From Sarcophilus harrisii (Eukaryota; Chordata; Mammalia; Dasyuromorphia; Dasyuridae), in NCBI RefSeq assembly GCF_902635505.1, contig NC_045429.1, positions 425,843,669 through 425,907,668 on the forward strand: a DNA stretch of 64,000 nucleotides, given 5' to 3'. This document shows, piece by piece, positions 42,331 through 52,012 of this stretch. How positions within the stretch are numbered: position 1 is the first letter of the stretch; each line of letters begins with the position of its first letter. The position numbers and the translations under genes are program-made. Below the pieces are notes generated by a model, which was not told the origin of the DNA, ran no database searches, and saw only the letters and a program-made list of their open reading frames with translations.

Positions 42331-45161
42331 AATTTAAATAAAAGATTTATTTTCTTTTCAGAAAAAAAACAGGAAGTTAAGAAAACAAAATTAGACTTTA
42401 CAACCATATATTCTGCAATTGGTCCTAACCCTCCCTGGCTCACCTCTTCAAGAGGAACATTATACCTAACCTAAGACAGGGCATACACTCCCCAGATATC
42501 AGGATTTATAGGGAATCCTAGACCAGGGATTTCAATAGTTTTCCCTGAGTGAAGCAGAAGATTCCTCTGAGCACCTTTCAACAGCCCCCTTCCCTTTTCA
42601 TTCCAGAACTGGCCTCAACTACGTAATAGCAGCCACCCCTTTAATGCATTCAGGTTCTTTTCTTCTCCCTACACTTCCTCAGGGGTATTTATCTCCCCAA
42701 AGCCTAACACTTCCCCCATCCCACACCACAGACAATTTTAAGATCTGAGGTTTTACTCCATCAATAGAATCCCTTTATGATGATCCAGGAGCCAAGATCT
42801 TTCTGATGCACTCCACCTGCCCCTTTTATATGGATTTTGAAGCTATAAAAACTATATAAAGTGCTTTTAGTTCCTCCAACAAGCATGATATAAATAACTG
42901 GGATTATGATTAAGAATGAGAAACAACTAGGTGAAAAACAGCTCCAGAATTAGACCTTATGGCTTAAGAGATGAGCAGGCAAGGCCATTCTTCCCTATTA
43001 CATTCTTAGTCAAACTCGACTTATGTTTATTTTACCTATAACAAAGTCCAAAGACTAAAGGTCTAGTTAAATTCAAACACAGCAGTTTTCATATTAAGCC
43101 AGCTCCTACCACAAAGAGTTATTTTCAGAGGGACCAATAACTGTTAAGTAGCTTTTTGAGGTTAAACATTTCTATATCACACCACATTTAAAAGTTTAGG
43201 TCCCCTAGTGGAAAACAAAGCAGAAAGGTGACAAAATGGTTCAGTCATTCTCCTAAATTATTTTCAGAGACATCCTTCTTCCCTCCACCCAAAAGGTCAT
43301 TTGTACAAGAAACCACAGCAAGACCTTTTTTCCTTCTATGAAAAGCCCCAACAGCAAGGGGACTTTGAGAGGGAAAAAATATTTCAATCAAAACACCTTT
43401 AGCAAAGCTAACCAAAAGGGCACCAGCACCAGATATTGCCAACCTTGCTCACATAAGACACCCAGTCCACTACCTTTTGAATACTCGGAGACAAGAAGGT
43501 TCATTACTGGAGAAGGGCTGGGTTGCAGGGACCATCTGAGGTCACACAGGGGCATCTCCTGAAAGGAGCAGAAATAATAGGGATTGGTCCCATAGTTATT
43601 TATAGAAGGGCTGAAGCAAAAAAAGTAAATGTCTGAAAAGAGTAAATTGGTAGAAAAATGGAAAGCAAATCTGCTTTCAGACAGAGGCCAAAGTTGAGTG
43701 TCTTTGGCACAGTTTGGGAATCATTGAAATACTAAAGTGTGAATATATAAACGTTTGTTTTTTTGACCCACTAGGTCTCAGCCTGCATTTGACAAGCAAG
43801 CCTAATAATAGCACCATGGTTAGATTAATTTTTCTTTACATTTACTTGCAGTTTATTTAAGCAAATAAAGGTCAGGTTTGCCTCAGGTGAATGGATTAAG
43901 TCCTATACAATTTCTGTTATAAAAACTTAGAAAAGATGAAAAACATGAAAAAGTTCTGGAAAATAAAAACCATCCCCATAAACTAAGTTGTATTAATAAC
44001 ATGAAGAGTCAGATGGAAGTGACTCAAAAACCTGGAGAACTCAAAACTGAATGGACATGCACGATGGCATGATCACAAAAGCCATTATTTGCTTTAAAAA
44101 AAATCCAATAATGAAAGTTCTAAAAATTACTTTGGCTCAATTGTTCAAGAAGTTGCACGAATCAATCTTTTCATGTACTACACTTTTAACTCCCCCACCA
44201 CATTCCAGGTTCCTTTAATAAGCCCTATCCCACAAGGAAAGTAACACAAAGGTAGTTTTAAAAATTGATTCATAACTGTGGTCTTTAAATACATCACAAG
44301 TTGGTTTTGAATACCAAAAATATTCTACAAGATCAGAAATGTTACATAGAGAAAACAAAGGTTCCAATTATTTGCCCAAATTACAAATTTCAGAGGGTAT
44401 GGAAAAAACCCTAAATACAGAATCTCTCCTTATAACATTTCAAAGAAATAAATTTCTGTAAAAAATATATACAATTTTTACAGATATAAACACATTTACA
44501 AGTTTTTTTTTTTGTTCTTTTTTGAGGAAAACTTTAAAAAAAGTTTTTGTTGCTACAACTGATTACTGTTAACTCAAGGATGTTTTAAGTATTACCAAGC
44601 CTAATAAACTTTAAATCACTCAAACCATATCCTCCCCCGCCCCAAAAAAGAGATCTGGTCTCTCTGGATACATTTGGAATTTGTCCCACCTTGAGCTACA
44701 CCACTTTCACTGTGATAGGAGGCAGAACTTGAGCCCACGGCATTATTAGTGCTTTTTTTAATCCTGTAAAAGTAATGAAAAATTTCTAATACAGTTCTAC
44801 AACAAGGAAGCCTACTGACCAGTTATTCTTTTCAAAAGAAAGTTCTCCCAACTCTACTACTAAATTGCTTCCTGGTCTTCCCCAAAGATCTGCCTACTGC
44901 TGAGACAGACCATTTTTGCTTCTTTCAGACGGCTGTTCTTCTCTGAAGCAGGGCACATTTTCCACTAGTATTTATTCTTATTTAAGTCCCCTTTTGCTTC
45001 TACCCAAACAAAGTGGTAGGATATCGCTTCCTTTTCCTGCTATTACTCAGTGCTCTAGAAGGACTCTTGGATGTTCTAGCCTGGGTAGCTTGATTTCACA
45101 GCAGAAGTGTGCAGTTTTGGTGCCTGGAGTTGGTTACAAGTCATTTATTGCACTTACAAGG
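42330..45161 (-). other. MCL1: MCL1 3' UTR
   Basis: About 2.8 kb, A/T-rich and free of recognisable insertions, close to the known length of the human MCL1 3' UTR. Just after the stop the minus strand reads 'ccttgtaagtgcaataaatg', very close to human. A distal AATAAA lies at 42351-42346 and a proximal AATAAA only about 15 bases past the stop (45149-45144). A long AU-rich 3' UTR fits the short-lived MCL1 mRNA and many microRNA sites. Confidence 0.75.
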
Positions 45162-45278
45162 CTATCTTATTAGATATGCCAAACCAGCTCCTACTCCAGC
45201 AACACCGGCAAAGGCGAGCAGCACATTTCTGATGCCACCTTCTAGGTCCTCTACATGAAAGAATTCCACAAACCCCTC
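45162..45278 (-). CDS. MCL1: MCL1 exon 3: end of BH2 and membrane anchor
   Basis: 39 codons including the stop. Begins E-G-F-V-E-F-F-H-V-E-D-L-E-G-G-I-R, then the hydrophobic tail N-V-L-L-A-F-A-G-V-A-G-V-G-A-G-L-A-Y-L-I-R. Identical to my recollection of the human tail except for one residue at the exon start (E for D). Confidence 0.97.
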   Translation of the reverse strand, partial: EGFVEFFHVEDLEGGIRNVLLAFAGVAGVGAGLAYLIR

Positions 45279-46893
45279 CTAGAAAAGAAAAAGGGAAAAT
45301 AAAAACAAATTTTGAAGTGGACTCCCACTGGCTGGGAACATGATTCTCCAAGAGGATGACCGTGGGGTGAACGAGCCTCATCAATTAGACTCCGATCAAA
45401 GAAATCAACATTCTGCACAAATTGGGAGAGTGCCTGAGACTGCCAGGGGCTGTTACCTTCCCGGCCCGGCCCTCCCCTCTAGTCCTCCGCCCCTTTGCTT
45501 CCGACTTACCCAGCCCTTCTGCTTCATCAGCCAGTCCCTTTTCGATTTAACCAGGACATCTGTTATGCTTTCTGCTAGCGGGTCTATGCAACTTTCCTGG
45601 TTTATGCTCTTCAAGTGCTTTGCCACAAAGGCCCCGAAAGAAATGAGAGTCACAATTCTGCCCCAATTCGTCACCCCGTCACTGAACACATGAGTTACCA
45701 CGCGAGACACGGCCTTAATGTCCTCTTCGTTCTTGATATCCAGTTTGCGAAGCATACCTGAAAGAAAAGCAGAAGGTCACCGCCTGCAGTCAGGGCTGCC
45801 TCCTTTTGCCCAGTGCCCGGCACGTAGTAGGCGCTTCTGAAGTGTCCACTAATTGACGAGTTTCTCTCCTTAAGCCCCCGAGGGCCAGGGCTGGCTTTGG
45901 GCTCCTTTTGTCTCCACGGGGCTGGGCACAGTGCCCGACACATAATAGGCACTTAATAAAGCTCCTCTGATTGACAGCCCCCCCCCCCCCACTTCCAAGA
46001 ACCTTCCACGGCCGCGATAAGTTACCCCCCCCCCCGCCCCCCACTCCCGGGCACCAGCTAGCAGCGTCGCCATGTCTGCGAGCACAAAGCGGCTGCGCAT
46101 GCCCAGAACGGGGCTTCGGCCCCGGCGGGGAACGCAAGACCACCGAGCGAGACCACCCACCTTGGAAAGCCGTCTCGTGGTTCCTCTGGACACCGTCTCC
46201 CACGCGCCGCAGGGTCTCCAGTGCCTTCCCACTGCGTAGGGGCTTGGTGTCCTTGGTGCCGACCGCCTGCTCGCGGAGGTATCGGGTTATCAACTCCAAG
46301 GACTGCCCGTACAACTCATCCTCCTCCTCGTCCTCGTCCTCCTCGGCCGGGGGCGGCGTTGAGGGCAGTGAGCCGCGGGCATTGCTCGATGTGTCCCCAC
46401 CCTCTCTGGCCAAGGGCAGCATGGCCAGGCGAGCGGGCCGCTTCCCGGGGAGCTCGGGCTCGTAACCGTCCAGCTCGTCCTCGGGGGATAGGATGGCGTC
46501 CGCGGCTCCATCGGCCACCTCGGCGGGGGGCGAGCAGCGGCCGCCCGGCGCGAAAAAGAACGGTCTCGGCGGGGCGGTGACGTCGCGAGCCTCCGCGCCA
46601 ATGGGCGCGGGCCGCGCGACCCCCCGGACGCCCGGCACCACGGGGTCGGGGGGATTCGCGCCGCCGCTTCCGCCCCTTAACCCTACCGCCGCCGCTGCCG
46701 TCGTCGTGGTGCTCGCTCCCACTTCCCCTCCGTCCAGCCGCGGCGGCGAACTCTCCACCGCCGTTCCTTTGCCATTAGTCAGCAGGCGCCCGCCGGACGG
46801 GGAAGCGCTGGCGCCGCTGCCGGCGCCCAAGCCGGCCCCCCCGCAATACAGATTGAGGCCGATGACGGCGTTTTTCTTAAAAGGGCCTAACAT
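45162..46893 (-). CDS. MCL1: MCL1 apoptosis regulator, BCL2 family, 3 exons, 365 aa
   Basis: Anti-apoptotic BCL2-family protein of the outer mitochondrial membrane that holds BAK, BIM and NOXA through a BH3 groove. Coding exons on the minus strand are 46893-46161, 45757-45510 and 45278-45162: 733+248+117 = 1098 nt, 366 codons with stop. GT-AG splicing with phases 1 and 0. Order: N-terminal N-A-V-I-G-L-N-L-Y-C-G-G, a low-complexity and PEST-rich half, BH3 (A-L-E-T-L-R-R-V-G-D-G-V), BH1 (S-D-G-V-T-N-W-G-R-I-V), BH2 (K-R-D-W-L-M-K-Q-K-G-W) and a C-terminal membrane anchor ending A-Y-L-I-R. Human is 350 aa. Intact. The frame stays open upstream but only to a TTG, so the ATG at 46893 is the start. 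Confidence 0.98.
45510..45757 (-). CDS. MCL1: MCL1 exon 2: BH1 and most of BH2
   Basis: 82 full codons, from G-M-L-R-K-L-D-I-K-N through the BH1 core N-W-G-R-I-V-T-L-I-S-F-G to K-Q-K-G-W. The acceptor 'ctttcag' ends at 45758 and the donor '|gtaagt' follows 45510. Human skips this exon to make a BH3-only short form. Confidence 0.97.
45800..45970 (+). mobile_element. Two L2/MIR 3' end scraps in MCL1 intron 1
   Basis: 'cagtgcccggcacgtagtag' near 45809 and 'cagtgcccgacacataatag' near 45930, the second preceded by 'agggccagggctggctttgg', repeat the typical L2 3' terminus twice within a 403-bp intron. The poly(C) run that follows is at 45977-45990. Confidence 0.65.
46161..46893 (-). CDS. MCL1: MCL1 exon 1: N-terminal PEST half and BH3
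   Basis: Encodes residues 1-244 and part of codon 245. The start ATG has A at -3. A T/A-rich homopolymeric patch (S-T-T-T-T, then five alanines) is longer than in human. The caspase site E-L-D-G is present; the second human site (T-S-T-D-G) reads S-S-N-A-R-G here. The S-L-P-S-T-P-P-P phosphodegron and an acidic run (E-E-D-E-D-E-E-E-D-E-L-Y) are conserved. The donor is 'ttccaag|gtgggt'. Confidence 0.96.
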
Positions 46894-46949
46894 TTTCACC
46901 AGCTGCCGCCGCGGTGGGAAAGCCGGGAGACGCGGTGCTCCGGGCTCCA

Positions 46950-47025
46950 AGGAAGCGGAAGTGAGGAGTAGGAGCGGCGTCTGCAGATCACAGTTATATC
47001 CCAGGCGTCATAAGTGCGTCAGCGT
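46950..47025 (-). promoter_or_regulatory. MCL1: MCL1 core promoter
   Basis: On the minus strand, upstream to downstream: two CRE-like TGACGC half-sites (47021-47016 and 47010-47005), exactly 11 bp apart, a TATA-like GATATAAC (47000-46993), and an ETS-type CACTTCCG (46963-46956). The transcription start is expected at about 46965-46972, giving a 5' UTR of roughly 75 bases. Motifs are direct reading; factor binding is inferred, though CREB and ETS input to MCL1 is known in human. Confidence 0.6.
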
Positions 47026-47131
47026 GTGGCGGGAGGGAAAAGAAGGAAGGGAGGATCGCTGAGAGGAGGCGGAGTCCCGGCAGCCCCAGCCTTCGCCTGC
47101 GGTTTGCGGGGAAGGCCAGACACTCAGGACC

Positions 47132-47169
47132 CGGCGGGGGCGGGGGCGGGGGCGGGGGCGGGGGCGGGC
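47132..47169 (+). promoter_or_regulatory. Tandem GC-box array, (GGGGGC)n
   Basis: Six or so GGGGGC units in a row, about 160 bases upstream of the likely MCL1 start. Each unit is an SP1/KLF site, and the G-runs can form a G-quadruplex on the + strand. Confidence 0.8.
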
Positions 47170-47199
47170 CCAGTTCCTCTGGATCACCCCCGAGAGACG

Positions 47200-47780
47200 T
47201 CTCGAGCTTCTCAGCCCCACCTTGGCCCCTGGGGAATTCATTATTGGGACACCCGCGGACTTGGCTGTCCGCACGTACCCCCGATTATGTAATCGATTGT
47301 CCCCTAAAGTTCCGACTTGTCTTTTGTTTTCGGGCACATTTGAGGGGGGTTTTCCGACGGCAAAAGGGTCTGACCCAGGCTACCCTCCCGGCACGTGATC
47401 CCGCTTTTCCCTCTGGGGCCTCTGCTCTTTCCACTGCCAAGGCAGTTTTGAAGGCCCGGGGTTTGGATTTATCGTGGATTGGGATTGGGATCCTGAGCCT
47501 GGAGACGGGCTAGGACTCCCTGGATACCAACTAGTGAAATACTTCACAGAAATTAATACTTAGTAGCCAGATGGCTTTGACCGAGGCTTTCTGGCTGCAG
47601 CTAGGCTGGGATAGATTTCGACGATCCAGACCTTGCCTCCACGCAAGGAACAAATAGCAGATCAGGTTTTTAGTAGTTTAGTCGACATCTAATTTATTTG
47701 ATGAGCCCCGGGATCCGAGTTCAGATCCTGCCTATTCACTAGCCCCCCTTCATTCCTACTTTTCCTCTATTCCTTTGAAA
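47200..47780. other. Upstream flank of MCL1
   Basis: G+C falls off across this stretch. No gene or repeat recognised. Confidence 0.4.
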
Positions 47781-48350
47781 TTCTTGACCTTTTTATTCTT
47801 CTAAATGAATTTTATTATTCTGCCTAGTTCTTTAGAGCAGTTTCTGAGTAGTTTGGTTTAATAGCAAATCTACAAATTAATTTAGGCATTATCATTTTTA
47901 TTATATTGCCATGGATTAAGGTCGAATCTTTGTACTAAATTTAGTCCTTCATATGAAAACTGTTTTGTAGTTGCATTTATATAAACCACGAGTGTGCCGG
48001 TTTAAGTTTATAGGTTAATTCTCAGATATTTTGTGCATTTTATTATTTTAAATGGAATTTCTTTTTCAATTTTTTTGTCAGTGCCATATAGAAAAGATAA
48101 TTTTGAGTATTTTGTCTTTTGCTGTTTTATGGCAATTATTAATCACCTAATTAGTTTTTTCTGATTATCTAGTGTTTTATTTTCTTTCCAAGATATATTT
48201 TATTGATGTTTTCTGGCTCACATTTCTCCCTATTATCTTCTCCTCTTCTCTCTCCATTCTATTAAGTATTCCCTATAAAAAAGAAGTTTTAAAAATTTAG
48301 AAGAAAGGCCAGCAAAATCAATTAACATAAATTAGAGAATTCCATATAGG
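47780..48350 (-). mobile_element. L1 LINE, antisense, old
   Basis: T-rich text of antisense L1 ORF2 type: 'ttttattatattgccatgga', 'tagttgcatttatataaacc', 'gtcttttgctgttttatggc'. Diverged. Confidence 0.5.
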
Positions 48351-48354
48351 ATAG

Positions 48355-48485
48355 TACATCAGTCCATAAAGGCTTATTAAGGACCTACTGTATGCTGGAC
48401 ACTGGGAATACAAAAAAAAAAAAAAAAGGCAAAAGACACTTCCTGCTTTTAAGGGGTTTACAGACCAGTGGGAGATGACAACATG
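48355..48485 (-). mobile_element. L2-like 3' terminus, antisense
   Basis: 'aaggcttattaaggacctac', 'gctggacactgggaatacaa', then after poly(A) 'acttcctgcttttaaggggt'. Same kind of fragment as at 166-330. Confidence 0.55.
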
Positions 48486-48499
48486 AAAAAAACTATCTT

Positions 48500-48695
48500 G
48501 TGGTGTTCAGTCCCATGCAACTCTTCATGACTCTATGCTGCACAGCACCCCAGGTCTTTCTGTCCTCCACTATCTCTTGAAATTTGTCCAAGTTCATGTT
48601 TGTTGTTTTTATGATACTTTCTCCATCTCATCTTGCCTTCAGTTTTTACCAATATCAAGGATTTTTCCAGTGAGTCCTACCTTCTCATTATCTTG
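48500..48695 (-). mobile_element. BovB/RTE-like LINE 3' region, antisense
   Basis: 'ggtgttcagtcccatgcaac' with 'tcttcatgactctatgctgc', 'ccccaggtctttctgtcctc', 'gtccaagttcatgtttgttg', then 'tatcaaggatttttccagtg'. This tracks BovB step by step (the ruminant form has 'caggcctccctgtccatc' and 'catcagggtcttttccaatg'). A broken piece of about 200 bases of the LINE itself, not the SINE tail. Confidence 0.7.
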
Positions 48696-48779
48696 CAAAA
48701 ATACCCCATTTTCTTCTTTCTTATCTCTTCCCACAAATTCTGTATTTATTTGTTTATAGTCAGATAATATTATGTGGAT

Positions 48780-48910
48780 AGAAGCTGCTAAGTGGTTCAG
48801 CAGATAGAGGGTTGGGCCTGGAACCAGTAAGATACTGAGTTCAATACAGCTTCCGATTACTAGTTATATGACCCAGGGCAAGTCATTTAACCATATTTGT
48901 AAACCGCAAA
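48780..48910 (+). mobile_element. tRNA-headed SINE, head
   Basis: 'gaagctgctaagtggttcag' with 'cagatagagggttgggcctg', a damaged box B, and 'atgacccagggcaagtcatt'. Truncated at the 3' side. Confidence 0.7.
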
Positions 48911-48949
48911 TATACTCAATATTTGTAGCAAAGGTATTAATTACTCCCT

Positions 48950-51855
48950 AACTATTTGATGGAATTCATTTGTAAATCGATATGGACCAGAATTTTTTTT
49001 TCTTTGACTTAGTTTATAGCTTATTTTTTAAAAAGTAAAATGAGTTGATTTAATGTTTTTGTCAAATTGATAATTATGTTTTAAAAAACATTTTATATAG
49101 CAATATTGATAACTCTCATGACTTCCTCTTCATTGTGACTTTCTTTTTGATCTTTCCTTTCTCCTTAAAAAAAATTGATTTTATTATTCTAAAAATCCCC
49201 ACATTTGTTTTGTCCTTAGTTAATTGGTCTATATATTTATTCTGTAATTTAAATGCTTTTTCTTTTGGGTTTGTTGGATTTTATGTTATTAAAAATTACT
49301 AAATTCATGATCTGCTTTTTCAAATTTGTTTTCAAAAATATCCTATCAAGTCTGATATGCTGACTCATTTTCTTTAATATAGTTATCTATTATTTCTATG
49401 ATTTGTCATCTGACATTTATTATTCTGACTATCAGTACTTAGTTTCCTTATATCTGTATTTCAATTATCGGGTTTGTTTGTTGTTTTTAATTGCTTTGTG
49501 ATTTGTAAAGGGTATTTGCTTCTTAAAATTTATTTCTTTGTGCCCTGGAACATAATTCTTAAAGGTACTATATGATGTTGGAAATATATTGCTTATAATA
49601 TATTCACAGTCAGAATTTTCTAATATCAGAAGTTGCCATAAAAATATAATTTCAGATAGGCAGTTTTTCCAAATTCTATTTAGCTGTTTTCCTTTTAAAT
49701 CTTTCAGTTAAATGTATTTGGCTATGGAAGACTATTAAAGTATCCTATAAATATCATGTTACTATCAATGTTGTACTTTTATTAAGTTTTTCTTTATTAA
49801 CTTAAGAGTCATATAATTTGATGCATATTTAAGAATAATATTGTTTCATCGACTATGATGCCCTTAAGCTAATGAAGTTTCCTAGTTTGGCTCTCTTGAC
49901 TTTGTCAATTTTTATTGTTTCCTTTTTCTAAAATCTTGATGGCAACTAATGCTTTTAGGAATTGCCTGAAGAATAATAACTTTTATTCTGACCTTTCATT
50001 GTTAATGTCTTTGTATCATTTGCTTTAAGTGTTTTTGATACAGTAAATTGTTAAGACTTTATTTTCTGATTCCATCCTGCAATTCCCTTTCATCTTAGTG
50101 GGGAATTTAATGCATTCACATATGAAGTGGTAATAGCTGTTAAATTTATGTTTTTAATCCTCATTTTTTTATATTGACCCTCCCCTTACCCCTCCCCTTA
50201 AGTCAGATAAAGTTGCTCTGACTGCTTTTAATACTTTGCCATAGAGTTTCTCTGCCCATTCTCTTTCCTTCCATTCCCAACAATCTTATTAACCTGTGTG
50301 GCCCAAAGTTTTTGAGTTAATTTCAGTTATCTTTCCCCTTTTCAGTCCAGATAAGATTAAAAACAAACAAAACAAAGCAATCTTCCCTACTCCAAGCAAA
50401 AGAGTTTTAGTTTTAGTAATATTCAGTTATAGCTTCCTATTCTCAGAAGAGTTCATTCATCCCCCTTATTTCTTTTCCCTTCTAGACCAGTTAGGCATAT
50501 AATTTCTCATTCAGGTGCTTTGTTCTTAGAACTACTTTCTTTGTCTTCATACTACATAGGGTTTCTGCAAGATAAAAGCCTTGCTGTTTTCTCTAACCTC
50601 CAAAACTAAGACTACAAGTTTTGGATACCATCCACACCTTTCCTCATCTCTCTGTTTTTAAGGGTCTTTTTCTGACATTCTTCAACCCTAGACATAATCA
50701 ATCCTGACAGGGAAGGCAATATGCCCTGGTGGAAGATGCTGTATTTTGTATAATTGATCATCTTTTCCAACTTCATGCCCTTTTGTTCACTGTCTGTACA
50801 ACCCAAGCCCCCATACATGTGGCTACCTCTGAATCATTCTTTCCCAATGAAACCAGATGCAAGAAACATACACACACACAAATCCTCTTTGCAAAACCTG
50901 CAGGGATGTTCCTAGAGCATTCTCCATGGATATGATCAAATTCCCTCTTCATTCCTCTAGTTCCTATCCTCAATCCCTTATTCTTTCTCTGTTCTACCAA
51001 ATCTCATCCTCCATCTTATTTAGGAGAGATAAAAAAAAAAAAATGCTTATTCTCCTTTTCAAGCCAATTCTAGGCAAGAAAGTGCTTCCCTAATATCTCT
51101 CACCTCGATCCCACCATAGAGATTCATTAATGAGGGAATACATATTTATTTCCTCTTCTGGATTTAAATTCTTCACCTTTTTTGCTCTCTTTCCTACCAT
51201 CCTTTTGCTCATTAGTGCTCTCTTGTCTTGCTCAGACAGTGGAAATTTTTATTTCTTAAGATGGGCATGTTTAGCCCTAGAAGCACAAAAACTTTTACTT
51301 GTTAATTGCTCTTATTTTTTTCTGTTTCTTTTGTTTGATATGTTTGCATGTCAAATACCATGTTCGCCCCTGATTTCTTTTAAAGAAATAACTCAAATTC
51401 CCCCCTTTTGATAAAAGCCCATTTTTTTTTCCATTACTGATTAGACTCAGCTTTATAGGATATGTTATTTTGGTGTGAAATTATTAATGAAGATCATATT
51501 CCAATGATTCTTATTTTCCAACGATTCCAATGATTCATAATTCTTATGAAGATCATATCCCAATCACTTATTTCATTTTTCATAAACAAGAAGTTATCTT
51601 CAGTGATTTGGCCTGATTTTCTGAAGGCTCTCCTGCCTAAAATATTTGTTTTTTGACATCAGTCTTTAGTCTTATCACTGTTGTTTCTTAGTTAAGTTTA
51701 AGTTGAGTTGTTTGCTGTGTACCATATCTATCAGTCTGTACTTTGTACTCTTTTCCCAACCCTTCCCAACACTAAGAATATAGTGTTCTTATATTAAGTA
51801 TTCTAGAAGCAGAAACAGAATAATAGTAGAAAGCTAGCCCCGGTCTGCCTATCAA
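48950..51855 (-). mobile_element. L1 LINE, antisense, long and degraded
   Basis: Bases 48950-50160 run parallel to antisense L1 ORF2: 'tcaattatcgggtttgtttg', 'tcatcgactatgatgccctt', 'ctctcttgactttgtcaatt', 'catctta..ggggaatttaatgcattcac' (human 'gcccatttacatttaagg'). The pyrimidine-rich block 50160-51855 is probably more of the same element but I could not anchor it. Short open frames here are not genes. Confidence 0.55.
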
Positions 51856-51858
51856 GAT

Positions 51859-51860
<2 letters not shown>

Positions 51861-51896
<36 letters not shown>

Positions 51897-52012
51897 AAGG
51901 TAATTGGGGTTAAGTGACTTGCCCAGGATTGCATAGGAAGTGTTAAGTGTCAGGTCACATTTGAACTCAGGTTCTCCTTCAGGGCTGTTGTGCCACCTAG
52001 CTACCCCCATTT
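51861..52012 (-). mobile_element. tRNA-headed SINE, antisense, with 33-T tail
   Basis: A run of 33 T (51861-51893) is followed by 'ggggttaagtgacttgccca', 'aactcaggttctccttcagg' and the head 'tgccacctagctacccc'. No clear target duplication. Confidence 0.85.

Larger units (their letters stand above)
46000..47200. promoter_or_regulatory. MCL1: CpG island covering MCL1 exon 1 and promoter
   Basis: Dense CpG and high G+C through exon 1 and about 250 bases upstream of the start. Open frames on the + strand across exon 1 are shadows of the MCL1 coding sequence. Confidence 0.85.

Noticed and set aside
46894-46950. N-terminal extension of MCL1 by 19 residues
   Set aside because: The upstream in-frame start is TTG, not ATG. 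The ATG at 46893 gives the conserved N-terminus and has A at -3.
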